Below are positions 22,998 to 34,029 of a stretch of DNA of 64,000 nucleotides, piece after piece. The notes under the pieces are model-generated. The model searched no databases. It saw only the letters and a list, made by a program, of their open reading frames with translations, and had not been told where the DNA came from. This stretch comes from Allacma fusca (Eukaryota > Arthropoda > Collembola > Symphypleona > Sminthuridae). A program made the translations under genes and the position numbers. The DNA lies in assembly GCA_947179485.1 (NCBI GenBank), contig OX359245.1:52501067-52565066 (forward strand), written 5' to 3'. Every line of letters starts with the position of its first letter. Position 1 is the first letter of the stretch.

Positions 22998-24015
22998 CTT
23001 AGAATTATTTGATTTGGGATTTTACCAACGTTCCAAGTCCTAGACAAAGGGATTATGTTAATTGTTAGTTTATTATGATTATTTGATGGTACTAATATGA
23101 TTTCTCAAACAAAAATTAATACTTCGCACTCCGAAAATAAATATGCAATTAAAAGCAGCCAAAATACAAAAAACAGTGGTGGCCAATAGGAAAAAATACA
23201 GATAAATTTGCCGTACAGATGTGAACAGATAGATAGATGCTAAATTGATACGAGGGAACCTGATATGGTAAAAATGCCCTGCAAATTTACACGCTTATAC
23301 GGAGAGAGGTTATAATAATATATTAAATGGGAAATGTTTACAATATTTCTGTCCCTGCGGATGCCATTCTCTTCTAGGTGTATTTCTTTACTAGTCTTAA
23401 TAAACTGGATTTTGGCTTATTATATCAAATCCGCGAATCTTATTGATTTAAATTTAATGATTTTACTAACTTACCCTAAAAGTTGGGATGAAAAGAGTTG
23501 TGGAAACTTCAGATCTCGGGCACCTTTCTGCTGAATAGTGCACGAATGTTTGGAAGTGTTTTCAAAAGAGCAGCTCAACATGTACAAACAATTTTTATGA
23601 TCGAATCGAAGACATAAAATTCTGAATGAATCCATAAATCTCATTCTCAAATTTAGTGCAATGATTTTATAGTTTTTATGAGCTCCTGTATTTGTTATAA
23701 ACAATGCCATTTTAAATGCACTGGAAATGTTTACTGTCAAAGACAATTACGTTCGGTGCACAACTAAATACTTACACGCTGTTTATTTTGCCTAAAGAAG
23801 TATCTATATCGTCACTGAAGAGGAGAAATAGTTTAAGTGCTGTACAAAAATGCGCACTGAGTCCATTTTGCGTCTTCATTGACTGTACAGTAATTTTTGG
23901 TAAAGTACTATACAGTACAGCCTTATCTCAATTGTAAGTAGTGCACTCCGGAAGTTAGAAAATTATTGCAAACATTTTATAGTGGTATGCACAAAAACCA
24001 TAATTGTGCAAACGC

Positions 24016-24416
24016 TAGGGATGCCAATCGTCTGGTCCGGACCATTTATAATGGTCCGTTATTGGTCTGGTCCGGTCTGATCCAAGTTGTGGACCAGACT
24101 AGATGCAATTGGTCCAGTATCAGAACCATACCAGACCAAAGAACCATGGTCCTAATCTTTCGCAAAATGACAAACTTATGGATTCTCGAAATCCCTTATA
24201 ATGTTTAAAATTGTTATTTTTAGGGATGAAATCAAAATTCCACTTAATAAAACATGATTATTTACTCACTCTTAAAGGTTTTCTGGACCATGGTCCGGAC
24301 CATGGTCTTTGGTCTGGTCTGGTCCGAAAAGTTGGACAAGACCAATAGTCTCGTCTTACCTTTGGACCAGACCAGTTTCATAAATCATGGATCAGACCAG
24401 ACCATTGGCATCACTA
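24016..24416. mobile_element. hAT-like element, GGTCTGGTCC word family, copy 1
   Basis: 401 bp. The ends are TAGGGATGCCAAT and ATTGGCATCACTA. The 8-base flanks GCAAACGC (24008-24015) and ACTTACGC (24417-24424) agree at five positions, so the TSD is decayed. The arms are arrays of GGTCTGGTCC and GGACCAGACCA. Segment B2 lacks it. The element at 47277-47684 is a second copy of the same family. Confidence 0.8.
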
Positions 24417-24719
24417 ACTTACGCATACATAATTTTATCCCATAATAAAAGGGCTCACATAGAAGTTCGATGAAATACGACGTATGATGAATATTTTGTT
24501 TCTGTTTTAAACGCATACAACCCCCTGCTTAATTGTCACAATTTAAAAAAATTGAAACCAACTTCAGCTGCAAATAACGGGAGGACCATTTAGCGGCCAC
24601 TGCACGTCGATTTTCTGAATCTGGATGTGTTATGTTGTGCTAATGACTTTTCTATATTTGATGTCTCAATAAATTTATATAAATATTGAATTGCTGAAAA
24701 CATATGTAATTTTAGGAGT

Positions 24720-24860
24720 AGGACTGTTCCGGAATGTTCCAGGATTTCTTGGAATGGTCTGATCCTTAAACCTGAACCGAACCATTTTATCTGTTCTCAG
24801 TGTAGGATCAGGACCAGAACTGTAGGACCGGAACCATCTGGTCCGTACAAATTGCTGGAG
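24720..24860. repeat. Degenerate GGACC / GGAACC word cluster
   Basis: Short stretch with GGACTG, GATCAGGACC, GGACCGGAACC and the complement, resembling one or two arms of a word-array element. No clear inverted ends or TSD. The following sequence to 25560 shows nothing recognisable. Confidence 0.35.
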
Positions 24861-25603
24861 GAACATATGTTCTCTTTTTCGCGTAATTACAATGGCTCCC
24901 AAAATTTTGGTGAATTTGACAGCGTGATTAACACGTTCATAAATAATTGCGTTGGTGGCATTTTATTTGCACAAGTCCTTACTCGATTCGACCATTTTTA
25001 CAGCAACGAAAATCAAGGTGGGCATTTTTGGCAGTGTCAAACATTGATAATAATATTTTTGTGTGATAAAAAGGGTAGATTTTCCACCAAAAAATATACA
25101 AATCATATGCCATTACGAAATGATTACGAACACCTTTAAACTAGGTTCCAGATTTTATTTGCGATGAATAATATTTTCATCACTTTTGAATGTTGACAGA
25201 CACATCTGAGGAGTTTTTGGGCTTGGTATGTCCGAAATAACTGAGGAATAAGCGCGTCCTCCGAAATCTGCGAGTAGTATTTACAATTACAGGATAATAG
25301 TGCTTCTGGTTATTTACTTTTTACGATTCAATCTAGTTGTACAAGTACTCAAATGATTTATGCTGTGGTTAATGTTAAGATGATGGGTGTTTGTGATACC
25401 ATAATATCGTTTTGGTTAAGGTACTGGAACTAAAAGTGACGGTAAAATTTAAATCATTAAATCTTTTTGAATTTTATTGAAGTATTTTCCCCAAAGGGTT
25501 CTATCCAACAAATGAGACGTGGAACAGGTCCGCTTTGTTATGGTGGCACCAGCCACTTAGTAAAACAGCCTTGTCCGTACGTCTGATGTCCGTACGTCCG
25601 ATA

Positions 25604-26045
25604 TCTCAAAAACAACAGGACCGATTGCAATGAAATTGTTTATGGAGATTACTTGTGTCATAAGTAAGGCTAAATTCGTATTTGGTTGAAATCGGCCGGA
25701 TAGTTTTTTCGAAAACAATTCTTGAAATTTTGGACATTTTGGATACGCCAAATGACAAATATCTTCAAAACTACTAAATCGATTTCAACGAAATTTTTTG
25801 TGAATATTACTTTTGTTAATGGTAATGGTTACTACCTATGCGGTTGAAATCGACCAGATCGGTTTTTTTCGAAAAAAATTCTGAAATTTCGAAAAAAAAC
25901 TCGAAATTAGCCCTACTTTGACGGTGGTAGCTGACGCCACCCTACGCGAAGCTCAAATTATCGCGTAGCGTTGTTTTTGAATTTCTGCACTGACATGCCC
26001 ACATCTCCATGTATTTGCTAATGTGAAGCACAGGGCTTTAACTAG
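25604..26045. mobile_element. Possible Helitron-like element
   Basis: 442 bp bounded as A|TCTC at the left and CTAG|T at the right, the boundary pattern of Helitrons, with an 8-bp perfect stem CTACGCGA / TCGCGTAG at 25942-25968. Two diverged direct repeats of about 150 bases (25604-25735 and 25757-25895) contain GATTGCAATGAAATT / GATTTCAACGAAATT and GTTGAAATCG. The stem lies farther from the 3' end than usual, so the assignment is weak. Confidence 0.35.
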
Positions 26046-26129
26046 TATAGAATTAGAGAACAGGTACTCTAAAACAACTACATATATGAATTTAATGGCA
26101 TGTAAGGAAAACACGGCTCAAAGGATTGA

Positions 26130-26515
26130 TAGGTAAACTCCCAGTTCGTCACTCCCACTCCCGATCAGTCCCAGAAGGGCTGAGATACACGCAGTCCACT
26201 CAGTCCTTGCTTATTATAGCGTGAGTCCAACTCAGTCTCAGTCCCAATAAACTCTTTGGTCAAACTCCCACTCAGTCCCCAAGGATACAAAATAGCGCTA
26301 ATTTCCATCCTTGGGCTTTAATATATTATGGCACTAAAACTTAAAAATTGCTTAATATTGTATGCGCATCAGTCCCACTCAGTCCATCAGTCCATGCACT
26401 TGAATTAGTTCAATCCGTCAGTCCCACTCACTCTCAGTCCCAACTGTTTTCATACATATCAGTCCCACTCTCACTCCACTCCCTGTTTATCCACTCAGCC
26501 CCGAGAGAGACAATC
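26130..26515. repeat. CAGTCCCACT word array
   Basis: About twenty degenerate copies of CAGTCCCACT, ACTCAGTCC and CACTCCC, with a word-poor middle (26290-26360). Unlike the hAT-like elements the words run mostly in one orientation, and I found no inverted ends or 8-base TSD. It may be a decayed element or a locally expanded tandem array. Confidence 0.5.
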
Positions 26516-26820
26516 ACTTTTCCCTAACATTAGCTCAAAGTTCCCAGTTAGAGGCTCAATATGGCGAACCCCAATATGACGACAGGAAGTACTTGTAAAG
26601 CAAATGATGTTTGTATGACCTACTCAATGGGCATAACAAATGGTGAAGTTTAAAATATCTATGCCGCCCGATTTTGAATTTGTCTAATTTATTATAATTT
26701 ACAAAGCTTTATTTATCTATATAGTATATATGTTTAATATGCAAATAGGATAGTAAATAAAGTATTTTGGCAACACATACCTACATTCGTATTTACATTT
26801 TTCATATCGCAGTGGCTTTA

Positions 26821-27754
26821 CTAAGGAACTTTCATCTCTAGAAATAGAATTAGAATTGTCAGGATCTGCTCCATCGTGCTTTGTGGGGTTTTAATTGTAC
26901 AATACACAGTGAGGATGCGGGCACCGCAAGATCGTAGACTTCTCAAAGTCATGAATAATGATTTAATGACAATTTTATCGATGACTGCATTGACCTGAAA
27001 ATCAAGCGTTGGTCTACTTTTTCCCGCGTAATCCTGAGCTCTCAAAATCGTATTTGTTCGTTGGGATAACACCCTTATATGTAGCTAATTTGGGTGAACA
27101 TGGTACAAATAATGAAGAGAAAAATATAAGTAGTTACTGGGAACAACAAAATACACATGGAATTTCAGGGAATCATAAGCTGTGATAGCAACATACAAGC
27201 AGAATATAGTGATTTAACACAAAATAAATACCATGATAGAAAGCAATTCATAAAATAGCTCATTGAAAAAATTCGTGAGGAGGCAAATATACTGAACTGT
27301 TTTCAATTTTTGAAATTACTTGCGACGAAAGGCCATAGAAGCACTAGAATCATTTGGTATTCTAAAATGAGATTTTATTTTTAAATGTTAGGGGAAAGTC
27401 CAAGTTATAATTGCACCGTTAGGTAATGAGTAATTTTTTATTGTTAATCTATTTTGACCTGAGAAAAACTCTTACTGTAATTTTGGAAGCCACTGAAGTA
27501 TATTCACAAAATAACAGCAGAATATTGCTGTTGACAACATAGCCACGGTAAAACAGTAGAACGAAATGTAAAATTCATAGACCCCCAAAATACAAAGAAC
27601 CAAGCAAGAGTGTGTTTCCGGCTTCAGCTGGGGTCCCACAAACATGGAATAGTGCGGGAAGATGATACAAGTCAAGGCGAAGACAGACGAAAAGGTAAAA
27701 CTTTGAAATGCCAAGCCAAGTATTGGAAGTATCCCTATTAGAGTTATTTGTTAC
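26821..27754 (-). pseudogene. Second chemoreceptor-like gene, minus-strand fragment
   Basis: Two minus-strand coding pieces look like the 3' end of a membrane receptor. The first, 27754 to about 27475, has several hydrophobic spans (SVFALTCIIF, CLVLCILGVYEFYISFYCF, MLSTAIFCCYFVNIL) and ends at a plausible GTAAGA donor. The second, up to 27072 and ending at a TAA near 26821, reads RSLRSC, then STMEQILTILILFLEM, the layout of the last span of gustatory/odorant-type receptors. The frame of the first piece is still open where the 27754-33546 transposon begins, so the gene is probably cut there. It is not a close relative of the + strand array. The family call is tentative. Confidence 0.35.
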
Positions 27755-28217
27755 AGGAACGTCACCGCATTGTACATATTTAACGTCCTTACGTTAACTG
27801 AACGTCCCAATGGACGCGCAATTTCTTAGCAAATGTCCGGAAGTCACCCGTCTCACAGACGATACTGATGATCGTCGCATCTACGTCCCAATGTACGTAC
27901 GTGTGAACATACCATTTAACGTACTTACGCCAATTTATTATGACTAAAATGTACTACAATAACTAATTGTTTGAATTAGGGCTTAATTTCCAAGGGATAT
28001 ATTATTGTATCAAATAAAATACAGCACGCGATACATCATTTTAAATCAATTATATTTTATTATAGAAACAGTTTCAATGCTGTCCACATGTAAAATGATT
28101 ACAAGAAGTGCATGTACATTTTAGGAGTCGTTGTTTGATACTCTTCCATCACTTGATTTAAAAATCCTACGCTTTGCATGTTTTAGCCAATATTAAATTG
28201 CGACTTATATGCCCTTA

Positions 28218-29563
28218 TCAGTAGGCCCAGGGTCCATTGTCCCTACTGTTTCTACGAAAAATCACACCAATATGTAAGTAAATACTATATCGATGAAGAA
28301 GTAATTTTGAGCATATTATTTGGATGCTTAACTTACTTCTTATCAAATGTACCAAAAACCTGTGCTTCTTCAATCCAGCCTTAGATGGCTGATTTTTGCG
28401 CACTACTCCCTTCCAATTAAAATGTGAAGCGACAAAATCAGTCATAATTGTTGCCAATTACCCTTTCCGTTGAGTTTTTCTCCCACCCAGTTCAAGCCAA
28501 GAAAGGAACCTGGAAAATTCAATTTTAAATCTAATTAATATTCGTGATTTGAAACTGCTTCAGTGAGCACATAAATCGAATACTACTTTTAATATAATAT
28601 AAAAAGCTTCCGAGTCAAAACTGTTTTCATTGACTGACTAATGAAGGATGCTTAAAAATTATTAATTCGTGATTAAATTAGTATAAAATTGCATTTAACT
28701 GCAATCACTAAGGTGTATGTCAAAAGTTGAAACGCTTTCGAATGTCTTCAACGGATGGTCAGGACATTTGTCTGGTTCTCAACAATAGAGAATCATGAAC
28801 TTTTCAGATTCTTTAAGAAATCCAATACTTCTTCTACTTTCCTCTCAATTCTCTCCAGCCGATGCAAAACAGACTTATCCACAGCTACGAATAAATCCAT
28901 ATTTCCGTATATATTATCCATATATCCATATAGCCGTTTATAAAATGGTTTATATGCCTGATGATATTACAGCCAATTTATTGAATTTAAATGGCTCAAA
29001 TATATATCACAGTTTGATTCGAAATTACCTGAAAACCGACTAACAGGAGTAGCTGAAGTCATTTTGCTCACAAATTATTCTTTGTGAAGATTACATGTAC
29101 TCCCCCCTGACTTCTGGTGGGGAATTCCATCGTATCCATGAACTTCAGTTACCACACCAAGTTGTACATTTTCCTGGCCGTTTTCATGTCGAAGTAATTG
29201 AAACAATTCTGTAGGCACCACCGGAGGATTAGGCAGATAATGTGCAACTTTCTTTGTCGGTTGAATTCCGAAATCTGACTCAGATGATTCATCTGAAGAG
29301 CTTGAACTCTTTTGAGTTGATGAATCGTTAGCAGCAGATATGATCTTACGCTTATTTGCTGAGACGTGAGATAAAGTTAAGCCGTTAGAATCCAAAGCAG
29401 AATTATTTGTTTCATCTCTCATGTACTCATCTTGTTGTGCTTGTACAGCTACTAAGTTAGCTACAATAACAAAAAAATATTTACGTTGACAATCCTGAAT
29501 ACTGAACATGTTAAACATAAATCGGCCAATAATTTGGAATAACTTACTTGATATGAACTTCAC
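28218..29563 (-). pseudogene. DUF4806-like second gene of the transposon
   Basis: Three pieces in order on the - strand. 29563-29075 has a Ser/Asp-rich linker and a nuclear-localisation-like KKVAHYLPNPP. The piece near 28900-28780 has a short coiled coil (HRLERIERKVEEVLDFLKN). 28457-28218 has FVASHFNWKGV followed by basic residues, resembling the start of the DUF4806 domain. This order (linker, coiled coil, DUF4806) is known from many arthropod and cnidarian proteins of likely transposon origin. The frames are interrupted, and the third piece loses sense after about 35 residues, so the gene is decayed or spliced in a way I cannot resolve. Confidence 0.4.
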
Positions 29564-30187
29564 AGAAATTAGGGTAGACTTCCACTAGTTGGAGCTAAAC
29601 ATCGTTTAAATGCTGAAAAGTACCGATTAGATCCCGGCCAATTGCAAGTTTTTAAATCCTCGCTAACACATCTCATAGGGAATATTTCACAGGGCGAGGT
29701 TCCATCTTAAGCTTTTTCACGTTCGAAGCTAACTAACACGAACGCTGCTGAAGCCATTACTAATGACTATGCTATATTAGCAAAAAAATAACATAATTGA
29801 ATATTTTAGTTTTGCAATGAGAAAAGGGAAACTTTTGAGACATGAATATCTATTTTATACGATGGTAGTAGGTAATCAAAATAGTTTCGAGCGACGAGTA
29901 ACGTTTTCCCAATTACTAAAATTCAGTTTATAGAAAATTGATAATTTGAAGAAAATCACCAGATCTTGTTTTGCAATAGGAATCTTTGCCGTTTGTCACA
30001 AAACTAAAATATTTTCCGACACACTTCCGAAATTGCTCCAAATATTTTAAACCCAGTGTAGGACCGTGGGAGCGTTACATTTGTAGTGACGGTAATAGGA
30101 CAGGCAATTCAGGGATTACGTGTGATTCTTCTGCTAATCGTCGATATATTTTTTGGAGGGGCTTATTTCCGGAACGAAATTTTTCTT

Positions 30188-31769
30188 TCAGTACTCCCAA
30201 ATAATTTTCAAATGGGAAGGCACTAAATGAGTCGAGATTTCCATGTTATATTGCTTCATATGATAAATGCAACAAATTATGTATGTTGTACACCATATTG
30301 ATTTCTCCATAAAGGCTTTTAAAATGTTTGACAAACAACTGAAAAAGCTGTGAGCACCTCCACACATAGCAGTATTCTTCTGTAACAGGATTCGAATGGC
30401 AACACTAAGCAGTAAAAGATTATCGTAAGCTTCTTTAGCCAGAATATGTTTCATTACAACTGGTCCCGCATATAGTAAAAATAATCTGCATTCGGTAGCT
30501 TTCCATCTTGAATAACATTCCAAGTCTCGCGGTTTTCGTTGAAATTCGGACGGGATATTAAATTTCACATCCTCAAGTCGGTTTGAAGCAAGTTTTACTT
30601 GGGATGCTTGGAACCTAGTACGTTTGGGCCCTTGAATCCACACAGAAATCAATTTACGCACAGTACCTAAACATAGTAGATGCATGTAATCTAATGGTTC
30701 TTGTGAAATCATTCGAATCCCTACATTTTCGAGTGGGGACTTGCTAGAGGCGAAGTGATATATATGATGGTCCTCTTGTTTTCGAGTTAAAAAACTATCA
30801 TCAGTTCGAAGCGTGGACGATATTTCTGGAAATATAATTTTTTTCTTCCATTCCCCCTCCACTTCACATTTTTCGCAGCTATAATATCCAGTGTGTCCTT
30901 TGATTGATTTTATGAAAGCTCTTGCTGGAGCATCACAAATGAATAAACACTTATTAACGTTTAAGCAATACTTTGTATCTTGAATAACAAATCACTCTTT
31001 AAGTTTCATTAACTCCTGCACAAATTGTTCAAAGAATGTGGTTAGATAGACTTGGAATTGCCTGAATATATTTGTACAGGGAATGGATATTGATCTGAAC
31101 AATTTTGAATTTGGGCTAGAATTGGCCAAAAACATGTACTTGATTTGTTGCTAATGGGAATGTCATCTATATTAAAATGAAGTGTGATTTCTGTTGTGCC
31201 CTCTAATTTTTTCTTCAGTTTTTTTTGAATACCATTTTCTATCCCTAAATATAAAAGTTCTCCACAAGTATTTTCAGCAATTGGTGACGTCAGTGGTGTT
31301 TTCAATAACGTTTTTGCACATTTTGGAAGTTTTGGAAATATTTCCACAATAATTTTAATAATTTATTAAATGCTTCGAGCTTCATTAAATCATTGATGGC
31401 CCATGATCTCAGTTGTATTTCTATAGTATCCGGAATGGATTCTTCACGTTCAAAATCTTCAATCAATGATTTTCTTTATATATGTAGATTTTCGTTATAA
31501 CTCATCAGTAAAGTATCCTTATTATCGCTGGAAAAGTAGTTGCAACAATCGTCGGGCGAAAATTCTTCGGGTGAAAAATATACAGATGATGATACATTTA
31601 AATTCTTGTTTAGAGTTTTCCCACTGTGCACTTCACTTTCACTTTCAGGTGAATTAACTTTAATGTTGTTAATCTGGGCAAGAGGTGATTCAAAGTTTTC
31701 AATGTCCTTTTTAACTGCGCTGCAAATTATTCGTCGCATTTGTCTACCAGCAACGGATGTTTTACCCAT
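30188..31769 (-). pseudogene. Transposase-like protein of the ACGTC element
   Basis: The N-terminal piece starts at an ATG at 31769 (MGKTSVAGRQMRRII). A second piece, 31347-31042, has LHFNIDDIPISNKS and CFWPILAQI. A third, about 31010 to 30188, has CDAPARAFIKSIKGHTGYYSC with a C-x2-C knuckle, then PLDYMHLLCLGTVRKL, EFQRKPRDLE and WKATECRLFLLYAGP. Those landmarks in this order match a widespread group of TE-derived proteins in insects and cnidarians, often called transposase domain-containing. The group's superfamily is uncertain to me; a CACTA/Tnp2-like relation is possible from the D-x-M-H-L box. Stops and frame changes separate the pieces. Confidence 0.55.
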
Positions 31770-32167
31770 TTTCGCTTTTAGAAATAGATTAAAAATACAT
31801 GGCAATATTACTAATAAACGTCTAACTTACTCGAAATAAAAACGGAGGTTTCACAAAGTTATAGCAAATCGCACACCGTCTGAACGAGTTGAATCATAAG
31901 ATGACCGTTGGTATTAAAACTTATTTGGTATTGTCTTTCTGAGCATGATTTGCCGCCGTCCCTGTAATGTAATGCGCGTGCCAGCGTAGAACGTCATGGG
32001 GACGTTCGTCTTACCGTTCTGTTTTTAAAGTATATTTAAGTTTTCCAGTAACGTTACTAGAACGTAGTTATGGGACAAATGAGTGACGTACAATATTTAC
32101 ATCTTACTTACGTTGATGCAACGTAAGTTAATTTTTGTCAAATCAGGACGTTCATTTTACGTCAAAT

Positions 32168-33476
32168 CAGACCTAGATAAGCGAAAAATAAGGTTTCCGT
32201 TAGTTCGTTATACGTTATTGTCATTTTTTTCCGTTTTCGTTTTTGTTTTCGTTATTTTAAAATACCGTTATCGGTTAAAACGGTTTACAATCAAAATAAA
32301 TTCGGTTAAACGGTTAATAACGGTATTTAACAAATTTATTTGTATATTTTTAAATTTATATTTGATTAGACTAATAACAAAAGTATTATTCAAACATTTC
32401 AAAACCACGGATCCAATACCATTCAAAATCCGTTTGTTCGAAGGAACAAAACGGCGTTCATTACCTCGTCATTCATACTGCTTCGTCTTTCAGATAGTAC
32501 AAATGCTAAGGCTGAAAACAGGCGTTCAACACTGACTTGAGTCGCAGGAAGGCAAATAATTACTCTAGCTATATATCTCAACGAAGTTGGACCATTACTG
32601 GCCCACCATTCGAACAGATCTAACTTTACGCCTTTTTTGTTTTTTTCACGCGGAATTTTCTCGTATAAGGCTAAACCTTCCAACAATGCTGTTCTGCTGG
32701 AAACAGAAGCCGTAAATGCAGATTCTTTGTTCTTGTCTTTATTCCTCAGATATACTTCGAACGGGTCCTCCTCGTCATCAGAAACATTAGCTTTAGGCTG
32801 CTCGACAACTTGCTCTTCAATTTCAATAAGCTTTTCTAACCGTTTGGAAACCGAAAGGATAGCTTCATGGGCCGTTATGGTTTGGTTTTCTGAAGTCAAA
32901 ATGTTGAAAAACTACGCTGACTTTTTGTCTGCCCATTTTTGTGGTCAAATTTTTTGAAACCCTTGGAACATACGTTGTAAATAAAGTGGAACAAACAATT
33001 AGCACTATTAGTAGAAACCTAAATACGCTGAAATAGAAAACAACTAGCAAAAGCAGATGTGTTTGTAAAAAACTAACAATACACAAGTCGAAATACGCTC
33101 AAATTTAACGAATCTAACAATAAGTAATTTATGCTCACTAGGTGAGTAATCAACGCACCGATATGTACATACTCCTATAAAATACGTTTACAATTAGCCA
33201 CGCATTCCAACGGCATACGTTTTCATTGAGTTCAAGGGTTGGAAGTGGAGTTGGAAGGTAGGGGTACTGGTCGCATTTACAGTTGAGAAAAAACCTAAAA
33301 TAACCGTATTTTTTCCGTTTCCGTTTCGGTTTTTACTAAAACACATTTATAGTTTTTTTTCGTTTATCGTAATTCGTTTTTTTTTCGTTTTCGTTAGGAT
33401 TTCAAAAACCGTTACTGTCATTTTTCCGGTAATAACGTTATGAAATAACGTTATTCCATAACGTTATCCAGGCCTG
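32168..33476 (-). mobile_element. hAT element, CGTTTTCGTT/AACGGTT word family, with transposase remnant
   Basis: 1309 bp with a perfect 8-base TSD CGTCAAAT (32160-32167 and 33477-33484). The ends are CAGACCTAGATAA and, reverse-complemented, CAGGCCTGGATAA. The left arm (32190-32330) repeats TTCGTT, CGTTTTCG and AACGGTT. The right arm (33290-33470) repeats CCGTTTCGG, TTTTCGTT and AACGTTATT. The interior keeps the C-terminal part of a hAT transposase (32423-32899). This element links the word-array design directly to hAT. Confidence 0.92.
32423..32899 (-). pseudogene. hAT transposase C-terminal dimerisation domain (fragment)
   Basis: 158 codons; the last ~80 residues match the hAT family C-terminal dimerisation domain: LDLFEWWASNGPTSLRYIARV, then the signature LPATQVSVERLFSALAFVLSERRSSM, then AVLFLRTN. 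The upstream part is an acidic linker. The BED zinc finger and most of the catalytic core are missing: the upstream - strand sequence to 33290 has no matching frame. So it cannot be an active transposase, but it shows that the element descends from an autonomous hAT transposon. Confidence 0.9.
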
Positions 33477-33615
33477 CGTCAAATTCTGTAGCGTAAAGAA
33501 CTGTGCTAGTATGACTCTGGTAAATGCACGTCCCGTGACGTTCTGGACCTATTTCGAACGTCAAAATTCATTTGCCTTTCTACTAGGGATGGCTTGATCT
33601 TTTTTTGAAGCAAGT

Positions 33616-34026
33616 CTAAACCATTGAAAATTTAAACCAATGCGCAGTATGACACGTGTACATTACCAGCTGGATCGATGCAGTCGATGCAACTACAAGT
33701 TTTACGAAATGAACCGCCACTTCCGTCCTGATTTTCCCCCGTGATACTACCTGGTAAAATGTTATCAGGAGGTAAATAAAGTAAGGATGAACCTGAAGAA
33801 AATTCAAGTTAAATAGGAAATACGATGCGGACTTGGTCTTTTGTATTCTGATTCTGATGGTGTTAGTGTCAGGGGATTTTATTCGCGCGATAGGAACTAC
33901 TTTGAGCCGTTCGGCATTATTAATGTAAGATTTGATCATAGGTAACATTTTCCACCCTAAATTGTCGAACAGACTACTCCCTCTAACCCGATTGTTATCC
34001 GATGAGTTTTCGGAAAATTCTGTCAT
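33616..34026 (-). CDS. Hypothetical small gene, minus strand
   Basis: A frame from ATG at 34026 for about 78 codons, hydrophilic, with basic RIKSPDTNTIRIRIQKTKS. A 42-base GT-AG interval (about 33756-33797) could be an intron. Splicing there would lead into a Cys-rich tail with four Cys in a C-x-C-x2-C pattern plus one downstream; without splicing the frame runs on to a stop near 33616. I do not recognise the family. It lies just beyond the right end of the ACGTC transposon and may belong to its flank. Confidence 0.25.
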   Translation of the reverse strand: MTEFSENSSDNNRVRGSSLFDNLGWKMLPMIKSYINNAERLKVVPIARIKSPDTNTIRIRIQKTKSASYFLFNLNFLQVHPYFIYLLITFYQVVSRGKIRTEVAVHFVKLVVASTASIQLVMYTCHTAHWFKFSMV

Positions 34027-34029
34027 TTG

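Larger units (their letters stand above)
22230..24700. repeat. Duplicated segment B, copy 1
   Basis: Collinear with 35570-37670. Landmarks: CCAAGTATTA / CCATGTATTA near the start, the 117-codon minus-strand frame, the tract around GATCGAA and AAGACATAAAATTCTGAAT, and the tract CTTCAGCTGCAAA followed by AACGGGAGG. Copy 1 carries the 24016-24416 insertion that copy 2 lacks. Non-coding parts differ by several indels. Confidence 0.85.
27754..33546 (-). mobile_element. Decayed two-gene DNA transposon with ACGTC word arms
   Basis: The outer arms at 27754-27930 and 31970-32160 plus 33477-33546 are rich in ACGTC/GACGT words. The ends read CAGGAACGTCACCG on the left and, reverse-complemented, CCAGAACGTCACGG on the right. 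Between them, minus-strand frames show a transposase-like protein (31769 to 30188) followed by a DUF4806-like protein (29563 to 28218). The right arm is split by the hAT element 32168-33476. I could not establish the TSD, so the exact outermost bases and the superfamily stay open. Confidence 0.6.

Noticed and set aside
33585-33605. A hAT-like left end (TAGGGATGGCTTGATC) after the ACGTC element
   Set aside because: No matching right end or 8-base duplication could be found downstream.
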